Source of the DNA: Bacillus multifaciens
GTDB taxonomy: Bacteria; Bacillota; Bacilli; Bacillales; Bacillaceae_G
DNA: 61,711 nucleotides
Assembly (NCBI RefSeq): GCF_030756675.1
Contig: NZ_JAVBXD010000031.1
Coordinates: 1-61,711 of the forward strand
Reading direction: 5' to 3'
The notes beneath the pieces were generated by a model. That model saw nothing but the letters and a program-made list of their open reading frames with translations. It searched no databases and was not told the DNA's origin. Made by a program: the position numbers and the translations under genes. Positions within the stretch are counted from its first letter, which is position 1, and each line of letters opens with the position of its first letter. This document shows, piece by piece, positions 34,606 through 44,666 of the stretch.

Positions 34606-37600
34606 ATGAAAAGTCCAATAGAAGCTTTTGAAGAGATACGTGATGGTTTTATTCGATATGTAAGGACCGCATTTGGTACTAGGTATCCTTCTCTTGAGTT
34701 AGAGAGGGAAAATCTTCTATTACAATCAGGTGTTTTGTCGCAGCAACCATTTATTGAACCGCTGCCAAGATATAAGAGCTCTAATAAGAAGATAATGGAA
34801 CTGAACGAGTATGATCTTCCAGGGCTAGATGCTCAGCAATTAGATTTATTTAGAAGACTTGCTAGCTCAGGTCTTTTTAGCACTAGGTATCCTTTGTATA
34901 GCCATCAGTTAGAGATGTTAAATAAAGCTCTATCTTCTAAGCATTCTGTCATTACTTCAGGCACTGGTTCTGGTAAGACAGAATCTTTTCTATTGCCATT
35001 ATTTGCGTATCTTGCAAAGGAATCACAGAATTGGAAGAGACCGGGGGCGTCGAACGCACGTGTGAATGATTGGTGGAAAAACGAAGAGTGGCACAATGAA
35101 TGTAATCCAGTAGTTGGAAAGAAACATAGTATGAAAAAATCATATAGGATCCCGCAACGGGAGCATGAGTGTAGAAAAGCAGGGGTTCGCGCAATAATTT
35201 TGTATCCAATGAATGCGCTTGTAGAAGATCAATTAACACGTCTACGTAAGGCTTTAGATTCGGAGGAAGCGAGAGAGTTTTATAATTCACACCTGAAGGG
35301 AAATAAGATTTATTTTGGTAGATATAATGGTACAGTACCGGTCGCAGGAAATGAGTATAAAAAATCTGGCAAGCCTAACAGAGAGAAAATTCAGGAATTA
35401 GCTGACCATATGAAAAAGTTGGAACAAACAAGTATTGCGGCACTAGAGTATGCTAATGAAACAGAAAAAGATGAAATACCATACTTTTTTCCAAAGTTAG
35501 GTGGTTCGGAAATGCACTCTAGATGGGACATGCAAGATGCTCCTCCGGATATTCTAATAACCAACTATTCTATGCTTAGCATAATGATGATGAGAGAAGT
35601 CGATAATGGTATATTTGAACAAACGAGGGAGTGGCTTCAGGAAAGTAATGAGCATATCTTTCATCTAATTATTGATGAGCTGCACTTGTATCGAGGTACA
35701 TCTGGAGCAGAAGTATCCTTATTGCTTAAGTTATTGTTAAAGCGCCTAGGATTATCGCCTGAGCACCCTCAGCTGAGAATCCTTGCTTCCAGTGCATCTT
35801 TAGATTCTGAAGATGAGGACAGTCGTAAGTTTTTGGAGGATTTCTTTGGAGTAAATGGGAGGAAATTTGAGATTATAGAAGGTTTCCCAGAGCATGTCCC
35901 TACTGATGAGACACGCCTGCTGCCTGTTCATCCTTTTGTGGAATTTAATGAAATGTGCCGCGCAAATCTTACAGAAGCCGTAGAGTATTTACTATCTAGT
36001 CTTGATTATCAAGGTCAAGAAACTGGGCTAGATGCATTGAAAGGGATGCTTGAATCAGATAAGTTGGACTTAACTAACACCTTGCTGAATGCTTGTAAAG
36101 TTGATGGGAGAATCCGAGCTGTGTCAATTGATTCTTTTTCAAAAAAGGTATTTGGAGATAAAGTTGACGTTCCTCAACGAGATAGTGCCCTCAGTGGATT
36201 ATTTAAAGCAAGGGAGTTATGTGATACAGAAAATTCTAATAGTAGCCTGCCATCTTTCCGCTTTCATTGGTTCTTCCGTAATATAGAAGGACTGTGGGCA
36301 TCGACGCAAATAGATCAATCGAAGGGAAGACCTGTTGGTAGGTTGTACTCACAACCAGAAATCGTAGATGAAAACGGTAGACGTATTCTGGAGCTTCTTT
36401 ACTGTGAACAATGTGGGACAGCCTTCTATGGTGGCAATCGCATGGAGTTCTCAGATGGTGAATTTGAAATGTTAGTCACTTCACCAGATATAGAGGGTAT
36501 ACCAGATAAGAGTAAGAAGAGTCTAGTAAGTCAAAGGAATTATGGGGAATATTCTGTATTCTGGCCTACTCTTGATGGGGAGACGCTCCACAAAGAGGCA
36601 AGACCTTGGGAGCAGTTTCAAGGAAGAGGAGAAAAACGAAGAGGAAAAGGTGAATGGAAAGAAGCTAGTATGAGCTCAGCGACAGGAAGAGTCAAATTAT
36701 CGTATGGGCCTGCTTTGGAGGATCCGTCAAATAATATTAAAGGTTATAGCTTTTGTATAGAAGTACAAGACAAAGAGAGATTTAGTGCTTTGCCTTCAGT
36801 ATGCCCATGCTGTGGCGTAAACTATTCAAAGAGAAAATACTTGAAGAGTCCTATTCGGGGATTCCGTACGGGATTTTCCAAAGTAAGCCAAGTCTTGTCC
36901 AAAGAATTATTTCATCAATTGTCGGTTTCACGTGACAAGAAGCTAGTTATTTTTTCTGACAGTCGTGAGGATGCAGCACAAGTTTCTAATGGTATTGAAC
37001 GTAATCATTATAAGGATATTCTGCGCGAGATATTGGTTAAAGAGCTGAGATTAGCAACAAACGGCATGGCTCAGCTTCTAGAAGATCTTGAGTCAGATAA
37101 TTCTTTATCCCCATTATCGAAGGAATACCGAGATGCATATCCAAATTCAGAAGATCACATTAGAAGATTAATTGATGAAACTAGAGAGGAACCGCCTGTA
37201 ACATCTAGATATCGCAGATATTATGAGGAAGCATTGAAAGAAGTGGAACGTATAAGAAAGAAGAAAGAAGAGCAAATAGTCTCGTGTAAAGAGCTAATTC
37301 ATTCGGTTTCAAACGAAGATTGCGGAAGGTTGATAGCCCAATTAATTGGTTTAGGAATTAATCCCGCTGGTAATGACCTTGAGTATCAATCATTTCAGTG
37401 GATAGGAAAAACTCATCGCTGGACAGAGCTGTTCGATTTTGAAAAAAGAACTTGGGCTCAGGATTTGCCTCCTGAGGCAGATATGTATAAAAACCGTATT
37501 CGTGAAAAGGTGCGAAAAGAACTATATGACCTTTTATTCAGCAGACTGTATTTTGGATTTGAGTCCTCTGGTCTTGGGTATGTACGTTTAAGTATTAGCA

Positions 37601-40311
37601 ATTTAATCATTGAGGAAAATGCAAAAGCACTTTCGATGGAGCCAGCTATCTTTGAGCAAATTTGTAACTCTACGGTAAGAATTTTAGGTGATCTTTATAG
37701 ACATGAGGGATCAGATTACACACAAGATCATTGGAGTGAATATAAGGATGCTCGTAGTAATTTGAAAAAATATATTGGTCAAGTTTGCAGCAGATTAGGA
37801 TTTACTTCAAATAAAGAAAACGTTATGGGAGAACGGGTATTTCAAGTGCTGAAGAATGCTGGGCACAACGGGGCTGTGTTATTAATAGATAAGTTAGATA
37901 TTAAAGTTGCCTCACCCAAAACTCATTTCTGGGAGTGTCCGAACTGCATGAGACCTCATTTACATCATTCGGCGGGAATTTGTACAAATTGCGCAACCGA
38001 GCTAACTCCAGAACCAACCGATATATGTGAAGCTTTAATGAAGAAGAACTATTTAGCTCACATGGCCTTAGATTATAGAATACCGGTCCGTTTACATGCA
38101 GAGGAGCTTACAGCTCAAACGGATAATCAAGCAGAACGTCAAAGGCTATTTCGTGGAATTTTGATGAATACAGTGGAAAGTCGTAATATTAAACAGGTTG
38201 ATGAAATTGATATTCTCAGTGTGACCACGACCATGGAAGTGGGAGTAGATATAGGCGATCTCCAGGCTGTTATGTTGGCTAATATGCCCCCAATGCGATT
38301 TAACTATCAGCAGCGCGTTGGGCGTGCCGGAAGAAGAGGGCAACCCTTTTCCTATGTACTTACGCTTTGTCGCGGAGGTAGAAGCCATGATGATCATTAT
38401 TTTAAGAACCCAAGCTCAATTACTGGTGACCCACCACCTGTACCATTTATTACAGTAAATCAGCCTCTTATTATGAGAAGGCTCTTGGTAAAAGAATGTT
38501 TAAGGCAAGCCTTTAAGGATATTGGTGTTCGCTGGTGGGATGGTCCCAAAAGACCACCAGACAGTCATGGAGAGTTTGGCTCGAAGAGGGATTGGGATGG
38601 TCGCAGAAATAACATTCGTGATTGGATACAGACAAACACTCAAGAGATTCTTACAACTATAAAAGCATTGCTTCCACTAGAGTATAATACGACACAATTA
38701 AGTGAATTTCTTGCATATATACAGAATGATTTAATATATGAGATTGATTCTTGTGTTAATAATCCGGAATTGCTGGGAGAAGGATTGGCTGAATGCCTTG
38801 CAGAGGGGGCAAGATTACCTATGTTTGGCATGCCTACTAGAACAAGAAACTTATATCATGGTTCTAGAAAAGCTCCATACGACATTTTCAGTATTGATCG
38901 GGACATTGAACTTGCAATTAGCGAGTTTGCACCAAGAGCACAAAAGACAAAAGATAAGGCGATCCACACTGCAATTGGATTTACCGCTCCACTAATGAAA
39001 CGTACCCTAAATAAATGGATAAGTATAAGTAATAACCCTTTACCAGATCTGAATCGGCATTTGATTGCTCGCTGTAGCAATTGTGGTTATATGAAGGTAG
39101 ATGAACAGACAGAGGAGTGTAAAAATTGCGGAATGCCTGAAGGAGGGAACTTTAAAGCTTATAGGGTAGCTATTCCTCTTGCATTTAGAACAGACTTATC
39201 TGAAGGAGTGAATGCTAAGGAAGAGGACTGGACTTTTACTGGTACACCATCGAGTATTGCGGAAGGAAAAATATGTTCTTTCAAAAGTGTGAATAACTCT
39301 AATACACAGGTCAGCTTGAGTGAAGACGGGCGCGTATGGAGAATTAATGATAATGGTGGAAAACTATTTACAGGAGGGATTGTCACAACTAACAAGACGA
39401 AAAAGTCAGATGGTTCTTTTCGAAAATCAGTTGAGTTAGAAGGACAGTGGATATTGGAGGAATATAGCTATGTTAGTGAGGAATCATTCACTGAAAAAGA
39501 ATCTATAGGTATAGCGTCTTCAAAAACCACAGATTTATTGAGAATTAGACCAGCTTCAACAAATAAAGGGCTAAATTTTGATCCTGTTGATGTAACAGGA
39601 AGATCAGCACTATTCTCAGCGGCTTTCTTGCTACGCTCAGTGGTTGCAGAGCGGTTGGATATTGACGCTGATGAGATTGAAATTTCACAGTATCTAAGAT
39701 CGAAAGTAAGTGATGACAGCCATGTAGGTGAGATTATTCTTAGCGACTGTTTGCCGAATGGTGCAGGTTTCGTAAGTTGGTTAGAGTCTAAGTGGGAAAA
39801 AGTAATAAATGAGATACTTTCTCCAGTAAAACAGTATTCGTTTTCAAAGTATATTATCAGCGATGCACATAAATGTGAAGCTGCGTGCTATAGCTGTTTA
39901 ATGAATTATAGAAATATGTCGTACCATGGAATTTTAGACTGGCGTTTAGGCTTGGCATATCTAAGGGCAATGCAAAACAGAGATTATCAGTGTGGCCTAG
40001 ATGGGGATTTTAACTATCCTGAAATCAGAACATGGAAAGAATCTGCGGAAATACTGGCACAACAATTTGCTGCATATTTCGACTATGAGTTCGTCAGTTG
40101 GGCAGGTATTCCTGGAATTAAGGCGGGAAATCAAAATATTATTATTGTGCATCCTCTTTGGTCTCAAAAGAATCCTGTTGGTATATTAGCGGATGCAATT
40201 GTTGAAGCTGGTGGGCAAGCAGAATTTATTGATACTTTTAATCTACTAAGACGTCCCGGATGGTGTCATGAAGAATTAAGTACAAGAAAAACAGAGGAAA
40301 CTTGGTGGTGA
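34606..40311 (+). CDS. DruE-like giant DEAD/DEAH helicase with DUF1998 region
   Basis: A 1901-residue superfamily 2 helicase. Walker A is GTGSGKTE at ~119, the DExH box is D357-E-L-H in [15 protein letters not shown], and motif VI is Q1235-RVGRAGRRG. Zinc-binding Cys pairs lie near 601 (CEQCG), 735 (CPCCG), 1111 (CPNC) and 1490 (CSNCG, CKNCG). The C-terminus carries the DUF1998-type cluster from C1757 ([14 protein letters not shown]). Size and build match DruE of Druantia systems, and more distantly DrmA/DrmB of DISARM and MrfA. The partners seen here are not the ones I know from Druantia. It has AAAGGGAGGAAG before the ATG and overlaps the nuclease gene by one base. Confidence 0.85.
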   Translation: MKSPIEAFEEIRDGFIRYVRTAFGTRYPSLELERENLLLQSGVLSQQPFIEPLPRYKSSNKKIMELNEYDLPGLDAQQLDLFRRLASSGLFSTRYPLYSHQLEMLNKALSSKHSVITSGTGSGKTESFLLPLFAYLAKESQNWKRPGASNARVNDWWKNEEWHNECNPVVGKKHSMKKSYRIPQREHECRKAGVRAIILYPMNALVEDQLTRLRKALDSEEAREFYNSHLKGNKIYFGRYNGTVPVAGNEYKKSGKPNREKIQELADHMKKLEQTSIAALEYANETEKDEIPYFFPKLGGSEMHSRWDMQDAPPDILITNYSMLSIMMMREVDNGIFEQTREWLQESNEHIFHLIIDELHLYRGTSGAEVSLLLKLLLKRLGLSPEHPQLRILASSASLDSEDEDSRKFLEDFFGVNGRKFEIIEGFPEHVPTDETRLLPVHPFVEFNEMCRANLTEAVEYLLSSLDYQGQETGLDALKGMLESDKLDLTNTLLNACKVDGRIRAVSIDSFSKKVFGDKVDVPQRDSALSGLFKARELCDTENSNSSLPSFRFHWFFRNIEGLWASTQIDQSKGRPVGRLYSQPEIVDENGRRILELLYCEQCGTAFYGGNRMEFSDGEFEMLVTSPDIEGIPDKSKKSLVSQRNYGEYSVFWPTLDGETLHKEARPWEQFQGRGEKRRGKGEWKEASMSSATGRVKLSYGPALEDPSNNIKGYSFCIEVQDKERFSALPSVCPCCGVNYSKRKYLKSPIRGFRTGFSKVSQVLSKELFHQLSVSRDKKLVIFSDSREDAAQVSNGIERNHYKDILREILVKELRLATNGMAQLLEDLESDNSLSPLSKEYRDAYPNSEDHIRRLIDETREEPPVTSRYRRYYEEALKEVERIRKKKEEQIVSCKELIHSVSNEDCGRLIAQLIGLGINPAGNDLEYQSFQWIGKTHRWTELFDFEKRTWAQDLPPEADMYKNRIREKVRKELYDLLFSRLYFGFESSGLGYVRLSISNLIIEENAKALSMEPAIFEQICNSTVRILGDLYRHEGSDYTQDHWSEYKDARSNLKKYIGQVCSRLGFTSNKENVMGERVFQVLKNAGHNGAVLLIDKLDIKVASPKTHFWECPNCMRPHLHHSAGICTNCATELTPEPTDICEALMKKNYLAHMALDYRIPVRLHAEELTAQTDNQAERQRLFRGILMNTVESRNIKQVDEIDILSVTTTMEVGVDIGDLQAVMLANMPPMRFNYQQRVGRAGRRGQPFSYVLTLCRGGRSHDDHYFKNPSSITGDPPPVPFITVNQPLIMRRLLVKECLRQAFKDIGVRWWDGPKRPPDSHGEFGSKRDWDGRRNNIRDWIQTNTQEILTTIKALLPLEYNTTQLSEFLAYIQNDLIYEIDSCVNNPELLGEGLAECLAEGARLPMFGMPTRTRNLYHGSRKAPYDIFSIDRDIELAISEFAPRAQKTKDKAIHTAIGFTAPLMKRTLNKWISISNNPLPDLNRHLIARCSNCGYMKVDEQTEECKNCGMPEGGNFKAYRVAIPLAFRTDLSEGVNAKEEDWTFTGTPSSIAEGKICSFKSVNNSNTQVSLSEDGRVWRINDNGGKLFTGGIVTTNKTKKSDGSFRKSVELEGQWILEEYSYVSEESFTEKESIGIASSKTTDLLRIRPASTNKGLNFDPVDVTGRSALFSAAFLLRSVVAERLDIDADEIEISQYLRSKVSDDSHVGEIILSDCLPNGAGFVSWLESKWEKVINEILSPVKQYSFSKYIISDAHKCEAACYSCLMNYRNMSYHGILDWRLGLAYLRAMQNRDYQCGLDGDFNYPEIRTWKESAEILAQQFAAYFDYEFVSWAGIPGIKAGNQNIIIVHPLWSQKNPVGILADAIVEAGGQAEFIDTFNLLRRPGWCHEELSTRKTEETWW

Positions 40312-41390
40312 TGTTAAAGGAACTGCGACCCCTAAAGAGAATTGCACCGAGCCGTTTTGTAAATATGAAGCGTTGTAGGCTGCGGGAAGTACTAGTTCAA
40401 TCGGATGTGGGAACATTTCTCCCGTCTCCACCTAATACTTATTTTGGTGTTATCGCACATCAACTACTAGCTAAAGCCGTGACTGGAATTATACCTAGTA
40501 TTGATATAATTGAGAGAGAATGGGAGACCTTGATAGCAGATTTTGAAAAGCAACTTACCAAATCTGATTTTGAGCGACACCTAGCACCTCTATCTAATAC
40601 GGTGAAAAGCTATGAGGTACGGAAAAGGATGTTATTTAAAGCTGCGGCTAAGCTTATTCCACGAGGAGAACATTTCCCTAGCTCTATTAGTAGTGCTGAA
40701 AAGTGGATTGAAACTAGCGATAGGATTCTCGGGGGATACATTGACAGAATAAAATTTACAAACGGAAACTACGAGATAATTGATTTCAAGACGGGTACTG
40801 TCGTGGACCCCAGCACTAACGAGATAAAAGAGGAGTACAAATGTCAAATGATGCTCTACGCAGCGATTTTGTTTGAAAATCTTGGAGCATGTCCTGCATC
40901 ATTGAGGATACAGGAATTAGAAGGAAAATGTTTTGATATAAACTTTAAAATCGACGATTGTTTGGAACTTAAAGAACAAGCAAAGCAGCTTTTTAAGGAA
41001 ACAAATGATATAATTGAACAGGCAGATGGAATAGAGGAATTGCAGTATGCTTTAGCAAATCCTGCTGATGAGAATTGTTTATATTGTAGTTTTAGACCGG
41101 TGTGCAATCCTTATTGGAAAAAGAAAGTTGGAGCTTCTAGTCACAGTGGGGCTTGTGATATTAGAGGGAAACTAGTAAGTCTTCAGTTACTAGGCAACGG
41201 AACCTACCTAATTAAAATAGAAGGTTTAAAGAACACCTATAGGGTAAGGGGGATACATCCTCATCGTCATCACATTACTGTTGGTGATTATATAAGTATT
41301 TATAATTTGCGCTCAGATAAGGTTGAAAACTGCTTTTCAGAAGGTCTTTTAACAACAGTTTACATCCATAAAAAAGATAAGAAGTTTTAA
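40311..41390 (+). CDS. Cas4/AddB-like PD-(D/E)xK nuclease with Fe-S cysteines
   Basis: A 359-residue RecB-family nuclease. The catalytic set is D145 in GGYIDRI, D158 and K160 in IIDFKTG, and a QMMLYA motif after it. Four cysteines in the Cas4/AddB arrangement should hold an Fe-S cluster: C22 near the N-terminus and C256, C259 and C265 in CLYCSFRPVC. The last ~80 residues (GTYLIKIEGLKNTYRVRGIH ... VGDYISIYN) look like an OB-type beta domain not present in plain Cas4. The ATG at 40311 overlaps the helicase stop (TGATG). It is presumably the DNA-cutting member of the operon. Confidence 0.82.
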   Translation: MLKELRPLKRIAPSRFVNMKRCRLREVLVQSDVGTFLPSPPNTYFGVIAHQLLAKAVTGIIPSIDIIEREWETLIADFEKQLTKSDFERHLAPLSNTVKSYEVRKRMLFKAAAKLIPRGEHFPSSISSAEKWIETSDRILGGYIDRIKFTNGNYEIIDFKTGTVVDPSTNEIKEEYKCQMMLYAAILFENLGACPASLRIQELEGKCFDINFKIDDCLELKEQAKQLFKETNDIIEQADGIEELQYALANPADENCLYCSFRPVCNPYWKKKVGASSHSGACDIRGKLVSLQLLGNGTYLIKIEGLKNTYRVRGIHPHRHHITVGDYISIYNLRSDKVENCFSEGLLTTVYIHKKDKKF

Positions 41391-41799
41391 AAATGAGAAG
41401 ACAGTGATTGCATAAATGATGTGAATTGACCCAAAAATGTTAGATATGGTATTTCATTAGACAACCTATTTGGCATGAGTTTGGTACTGTACCTAGCTCA
41501 TGCCTTTTAATTGTATCTTAATTCTTTTGTTATTATAGTATTCAACATATTTCGTTAATCTCTCTTTAAACTGCTTAACACTTTCCAATTCCTTTAAATA
41601 AAAAAATCTAGATTACACAATGCAAGGTCCCGTAAAAGAATTAAATTTAATAAAAAAACAGTTTGTAATAGAGAAGATGGAAAAAGTCCAAATAGTTTGA
41701 AGAGGTAAAGACTTCCTCTGCTTTTATGTAAAATAGTATAATTAGTTCTAGTTGGTATTTCGAACGATACGTATATACACATAAAATAGCCACTAATAG
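41391..41799. other. intergenic region after the DruE-like operon
   Basis: It contains the hairpin at 41472-41510. The rest shows no gene; short leftward frames here are the decayed tail of the yolD-like gene. Confidence 0.4.
41472..41510 (+). terminator. terminator hairpin, shared with 51694
   Basis: Stem GGCATGAG / CTCATGCC with an inner GGTAC / GTACC pair, followed by TTTT. It ends the DruE-like operon. Nearly the same sequence occurs at 51694-51730. Confidence 0.75.
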
Positions 41800-42097
41800 A
41801 TTCTGATCAACACCTACAATATCACCAAATTTCAACCGCAATGTAAACTCAAACAAGTCTTGAAAAATTGGCATGCAATTGCTTTTGTAACGATTGTCTC
41901 ATGGAGAATTTGTCCGCCTTGGCAATAAGAAATCATAATCATTTTTTGTAATTTCATGGACTCAAGTAGTGCTCTTTCAGTTTCTTCGTTCATATCCTGT
42001 GCAACTATAGGGCGTGGTAATTTTATTTGATCTTCAATGTGTTGTTTATACCGATAAATTGTTCTGGCATACTCGCAAATGGCTGCCATTTTACCAT
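41800..42097 (-). pseudogene. YolD-like gene, frameshifted
   Basis: The start reads MVKWQPFASMPEQFIGI, a typical YolD-like opening. A frameshift then leads to EDQIKLPRPIVAQDMNEETE, RALLESMKLQKMIMISY and CQGGQI, and a second frameshift to QDLFEFTLRLKFGDIVGV. At least two frame changes make it inactive. YolD-like genes normally stand directly before a UvrX-type Y-family polymerase gene; the polymerase here is also broken. Confidence 0.7.
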
Positions 42098-42172
42098 TCC
42101 TTAACCTTTTGTTTTAGGTACTCCTATATTATTCATGCTTTGTGTCTTTCGATCAGTGTGTTTCTATATCTT

Positions 42173-43292
42173 CTAGCAGTGGTAGGGAAGTAGGATACTG
42201 TTTTTGCCGAAACGTGTTCTAATTTCATCCATCATTTTTGCAAGGCTGATTTGTTCTTCGCTCTCATTTACTAAATTCGTTAGTGCGATACTTACTGTGC
42301 GGATCGGTTTGCCGTACGTTTTAATGTACCTGTTTTTTTGAAATCTCCAGGAGGGTTCTTTTTATAACTAATAGAAAATTGTATAGTCCGCGCTAGTTTG
42401 TGTTTGCTGCGCAATCTGTAGCAAACTTCTTCTGTATGTTCTAATAGAATTGGCTGAACCTCATGTATTTCATAATCGCGTAATAGGATTTGGCTTTTAC
42501 AAATAGACGTTTCATGCGGTACATAATTTTCAGAAATACGGCTAAAGTCGATGCCGTTGCTATGTAAGTGAAGTTCCTCGCCGATTATTCCAAAGCTTTC
42601 TTTTAAGTAATGCAATGGATAATGCGCTAAATCATCGATAGTAGCAATCCCTTTCCGATTTAGTTTTGCTTCTGTTCTGTGAGAGATGCTCCAAATTTGA
42701 TTTAGTGGTTGTATTGACCAAAGATTTTCTGGTACATCGCTATAAACCCAATAAGCAATTCCGTTTTTGTTTTCTTAGCTTCTACGTCCAAAGCAACTTT
42801 ACTCATTAATAAGTTCGGCCCAATGCCGATCGTACTGTGGATGCGAGTATGTTTGTATATCTCTCTCTTGAAATTCAGCGCAAATTCATACGGATAATCC
42901 GCAAACAAATGTAGACTTGTGGTTACATCCATGAAAAACTCGTCAATGGAATATTGGTGAAAATCCTCTATAGACACGTATTGTAGCGCTAATTTTGTTA
43001 TGTAATTTGAACATCTTATATATGTTTTCATAATCGGGTTAACAATTAGTATGCCTGGTCGTTTTGGGATATCTTATAGCCGACTCATCTTTTTGACCCC
43101 TAAGTCTTTAAACGGAGGAGTGGCAGTTAACACAATCGAGCCTTGTCTATTCACATCGCCAACAACGGCTAGTTTCGTACGTAATGGATCGAGTCCCATT
43201 TTCAAGCAGGATACACTAGCGTAAAAGCTTTGAAAGTCTACGCATAAGATGTATCGGTTCGGTAATAGGGAATAGTCATACAAAGTAATCAC
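42173..43292 (-). pseudogene. UvrX-like Y-family DNA polymerase, broken
   Basis: The frames in order are YILCVDFQSFYASVSCLKMG (first catalytic Asp), a stop after KKMSRL, DIPKRPGILIVNP, SIDEFFMDVT (second acidic pair), HSTIGIGPNLLMSKVALD, a frameshift, GIATIDDLAHYPLHYLKESF, and a last frameshift before TVSIALTNLVNESEEQISLA. One in-frame stop and at least two frameshifts rule out a full polymerase. UvrX-type enzymes do translesion synthesis and are often on mobile DNA. With yolD it forms a dead cassette between two defence modules. Confidence 0.78.
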
Positions 43293-43481
43293 TACTATAT
43301 GCAGGAATTTATGTTCTGTTAGAAGTTTTAATTTTGTTTATTTTCCACTAGACGATATATAAAAGGTAAATTTAACTATTGTTAATAGGAAATTTATACT
43401 TTATTTACATTTTGTTAACTTTTGGGTGCTAAAATTTTTACATGTAGAAGATAGACGAATTACTCTAAAGGAGAGAGGAAA

Positions 43482-43856
43482 ATGAAACAGTTGGAGAAGT
43501 ACAAAGTATCTGTATCAGAAGGGCAGAGGGTAATAAGGTATATTGCAGAAGTGAAGCGTGGTCACAATACATATTATTTTGAAATTAATAAGGCAATTGA
43601 TTTCATGTCAGTATATTTTATCGATGGGATAAAGCGTAGGTTCTCAATCGCTAGTGTCGAGGAAGTGCTCAAGATCATAGTTAACGAGATAGAAAGGAAA
43701 CGGTATCGGAATATCATAGGTGATGCGAGTTGGTTATTACTAAATGGAATACATGATTTTCGGGGTATGACGAAAGAAGAGCAAGCTGCATTTCTTTATT
43801 TGAAAGAAAATGTATTAGATGACATGGAAGTGGAGTTAGAGGAAGTAAATGTATGA
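43482..43856 (+). CDS. hypothetical protein, 124 residues
   Basis: The protein begins MKQLEKYKVSVSEGQRVIRY and is basic in the first half and acidic at the end (DDMEVELEEVNV). AAAGGAGAGAGG before the ATG is a strong ribosome site, and a terminator hairpin follows, so it appears to be a functional single-gene unit. No domain is recognised. It is divergent from the broken polymerase gene. Confidence 0.6.
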   Translation: MKQLEKYKVSVSEGQRVIRYIAEVKRGHNTYYFEINKAIDFMSVYFIDGIKRRFSIASVEEVLKIIVNEIERKRYRNIIGDASWLLLNGIHDFRGMTKEEQAAFLYLKENVLDDMEVELEEVNV

Positions 43857-43865
43857 GTATAAAGT

Positions 43866-43892
43866 AAAACCGTCTATAATGGCGGTTTTATT
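43866..43892 (+). terminator. terminator hairpin
   Basis: Stem AAAACCG / CGGTTTT with a ten-base loop, followed by ATTTCT, just after the 124-residue gene. Confidence 0.6.
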
Positions 43893-44339
43893 TCTATAAA
43901 TAATAGGAATATAGATTTTCCTGCCTATTTTTACCCCAAAAGTGCCGTTTCATTCATTCAGTGCTATACATATAAACCTTTCCTTGAATATTAATGGATT
44001 TCATTATGATCCCGACTGTGTTCGAGCCAGCGACCTCCACTCTATCAACATAGAGTTTGTATTTTCAATCATCTCTCTCTATTTCTCCAACTTATTCTTC
44101 TTATAATAATTAATTTCAAGCTTTTTTAACTCATATACGTATCGACTTTTTGATCAGTAATATATACAAGTATTCTCCTTTTAGATTTTTAATAATATAT
44201 GTATGAGCATGAAAAGTACAGCTTGTCTTATCTATGAAGAACGTGAATTTTACTCTATCCATTACACGCTCATTTCAAGAAAAATAGCAAATTCTGTGTG
44301 ATATAATAAAATCAAAATAGAAGTATTGGAGGAATCACA
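43893..44339. other. intergenic region with a tRNA-3'-like scrap
   Basis: No gene is seen. On the minus strand, 44042-44008 reads like the T-arm and acceptor end of a tRNA (GTCGCTGGCTCGAACACAG, then CGGGATCA), but no other arm exists and the T-stem has mismatches. It may be chance or a decayed integration scar. Confidence 0.3.
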
Positions 44340-44666
44340 ATGCCAACTTACAACAAACTAGTACGAGATCGCATCCCACAAATCATCGAAAACAACGGGA
44401 AAACATTCACAACAAGAATCCTAGATGAAAAAGAATACATAGAAGAAGTATGCAAAAAAACACAAGAAGAACTAGCAGAATATAGAGAAGCAGAAACTCC
44501 AGAACATAAAGTAGAAGAATTAGCCGATTTACTGGAACTTGTAAATGCACTAGCACAGTATGAAGGTGTAACGCTTGAAGATGTAGAGAAAGTGCGTAAA
44601 CAAAAAGCAGAAAAACGCGGCGGATTTCAAGAGCGAATCTTTTTAATTGAGGTAAATGATGACTAA
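44340..44666 (+). CDS. MazG-like / phosphoribosyl-ATP pyrophosphohydrolase-like protein
   Basis: A 108-residue protein of the all-alpha NTP pyrophosphohydrolase type (PTYNKLVRDRIPQIIENNGK opening, EELAEYREAETPEHKVEELA with the E-E-x2-E ... E-E-x2-D metal-binding pattern, DLLELVNAL). Such proteins hydrolyse nucleotides or nucleotide-like molecules. The gene overlaps the start of the following helicase gene, a tight coupling that suggests joint function, perhaps nucleotide depletion or signal clearance in defence. Ribosome site GGAGGAATC. Confidence 0.75.
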   Translation: MPTYNKLVRDRIPQIIENNGKTFTTRILDEKEYIEEVCKKTQEELAEYREAETPEHKVEELADLLELVNALAQYEGVTLEDVEKVRKQKAEKRGGFQERIFLIEVNDD

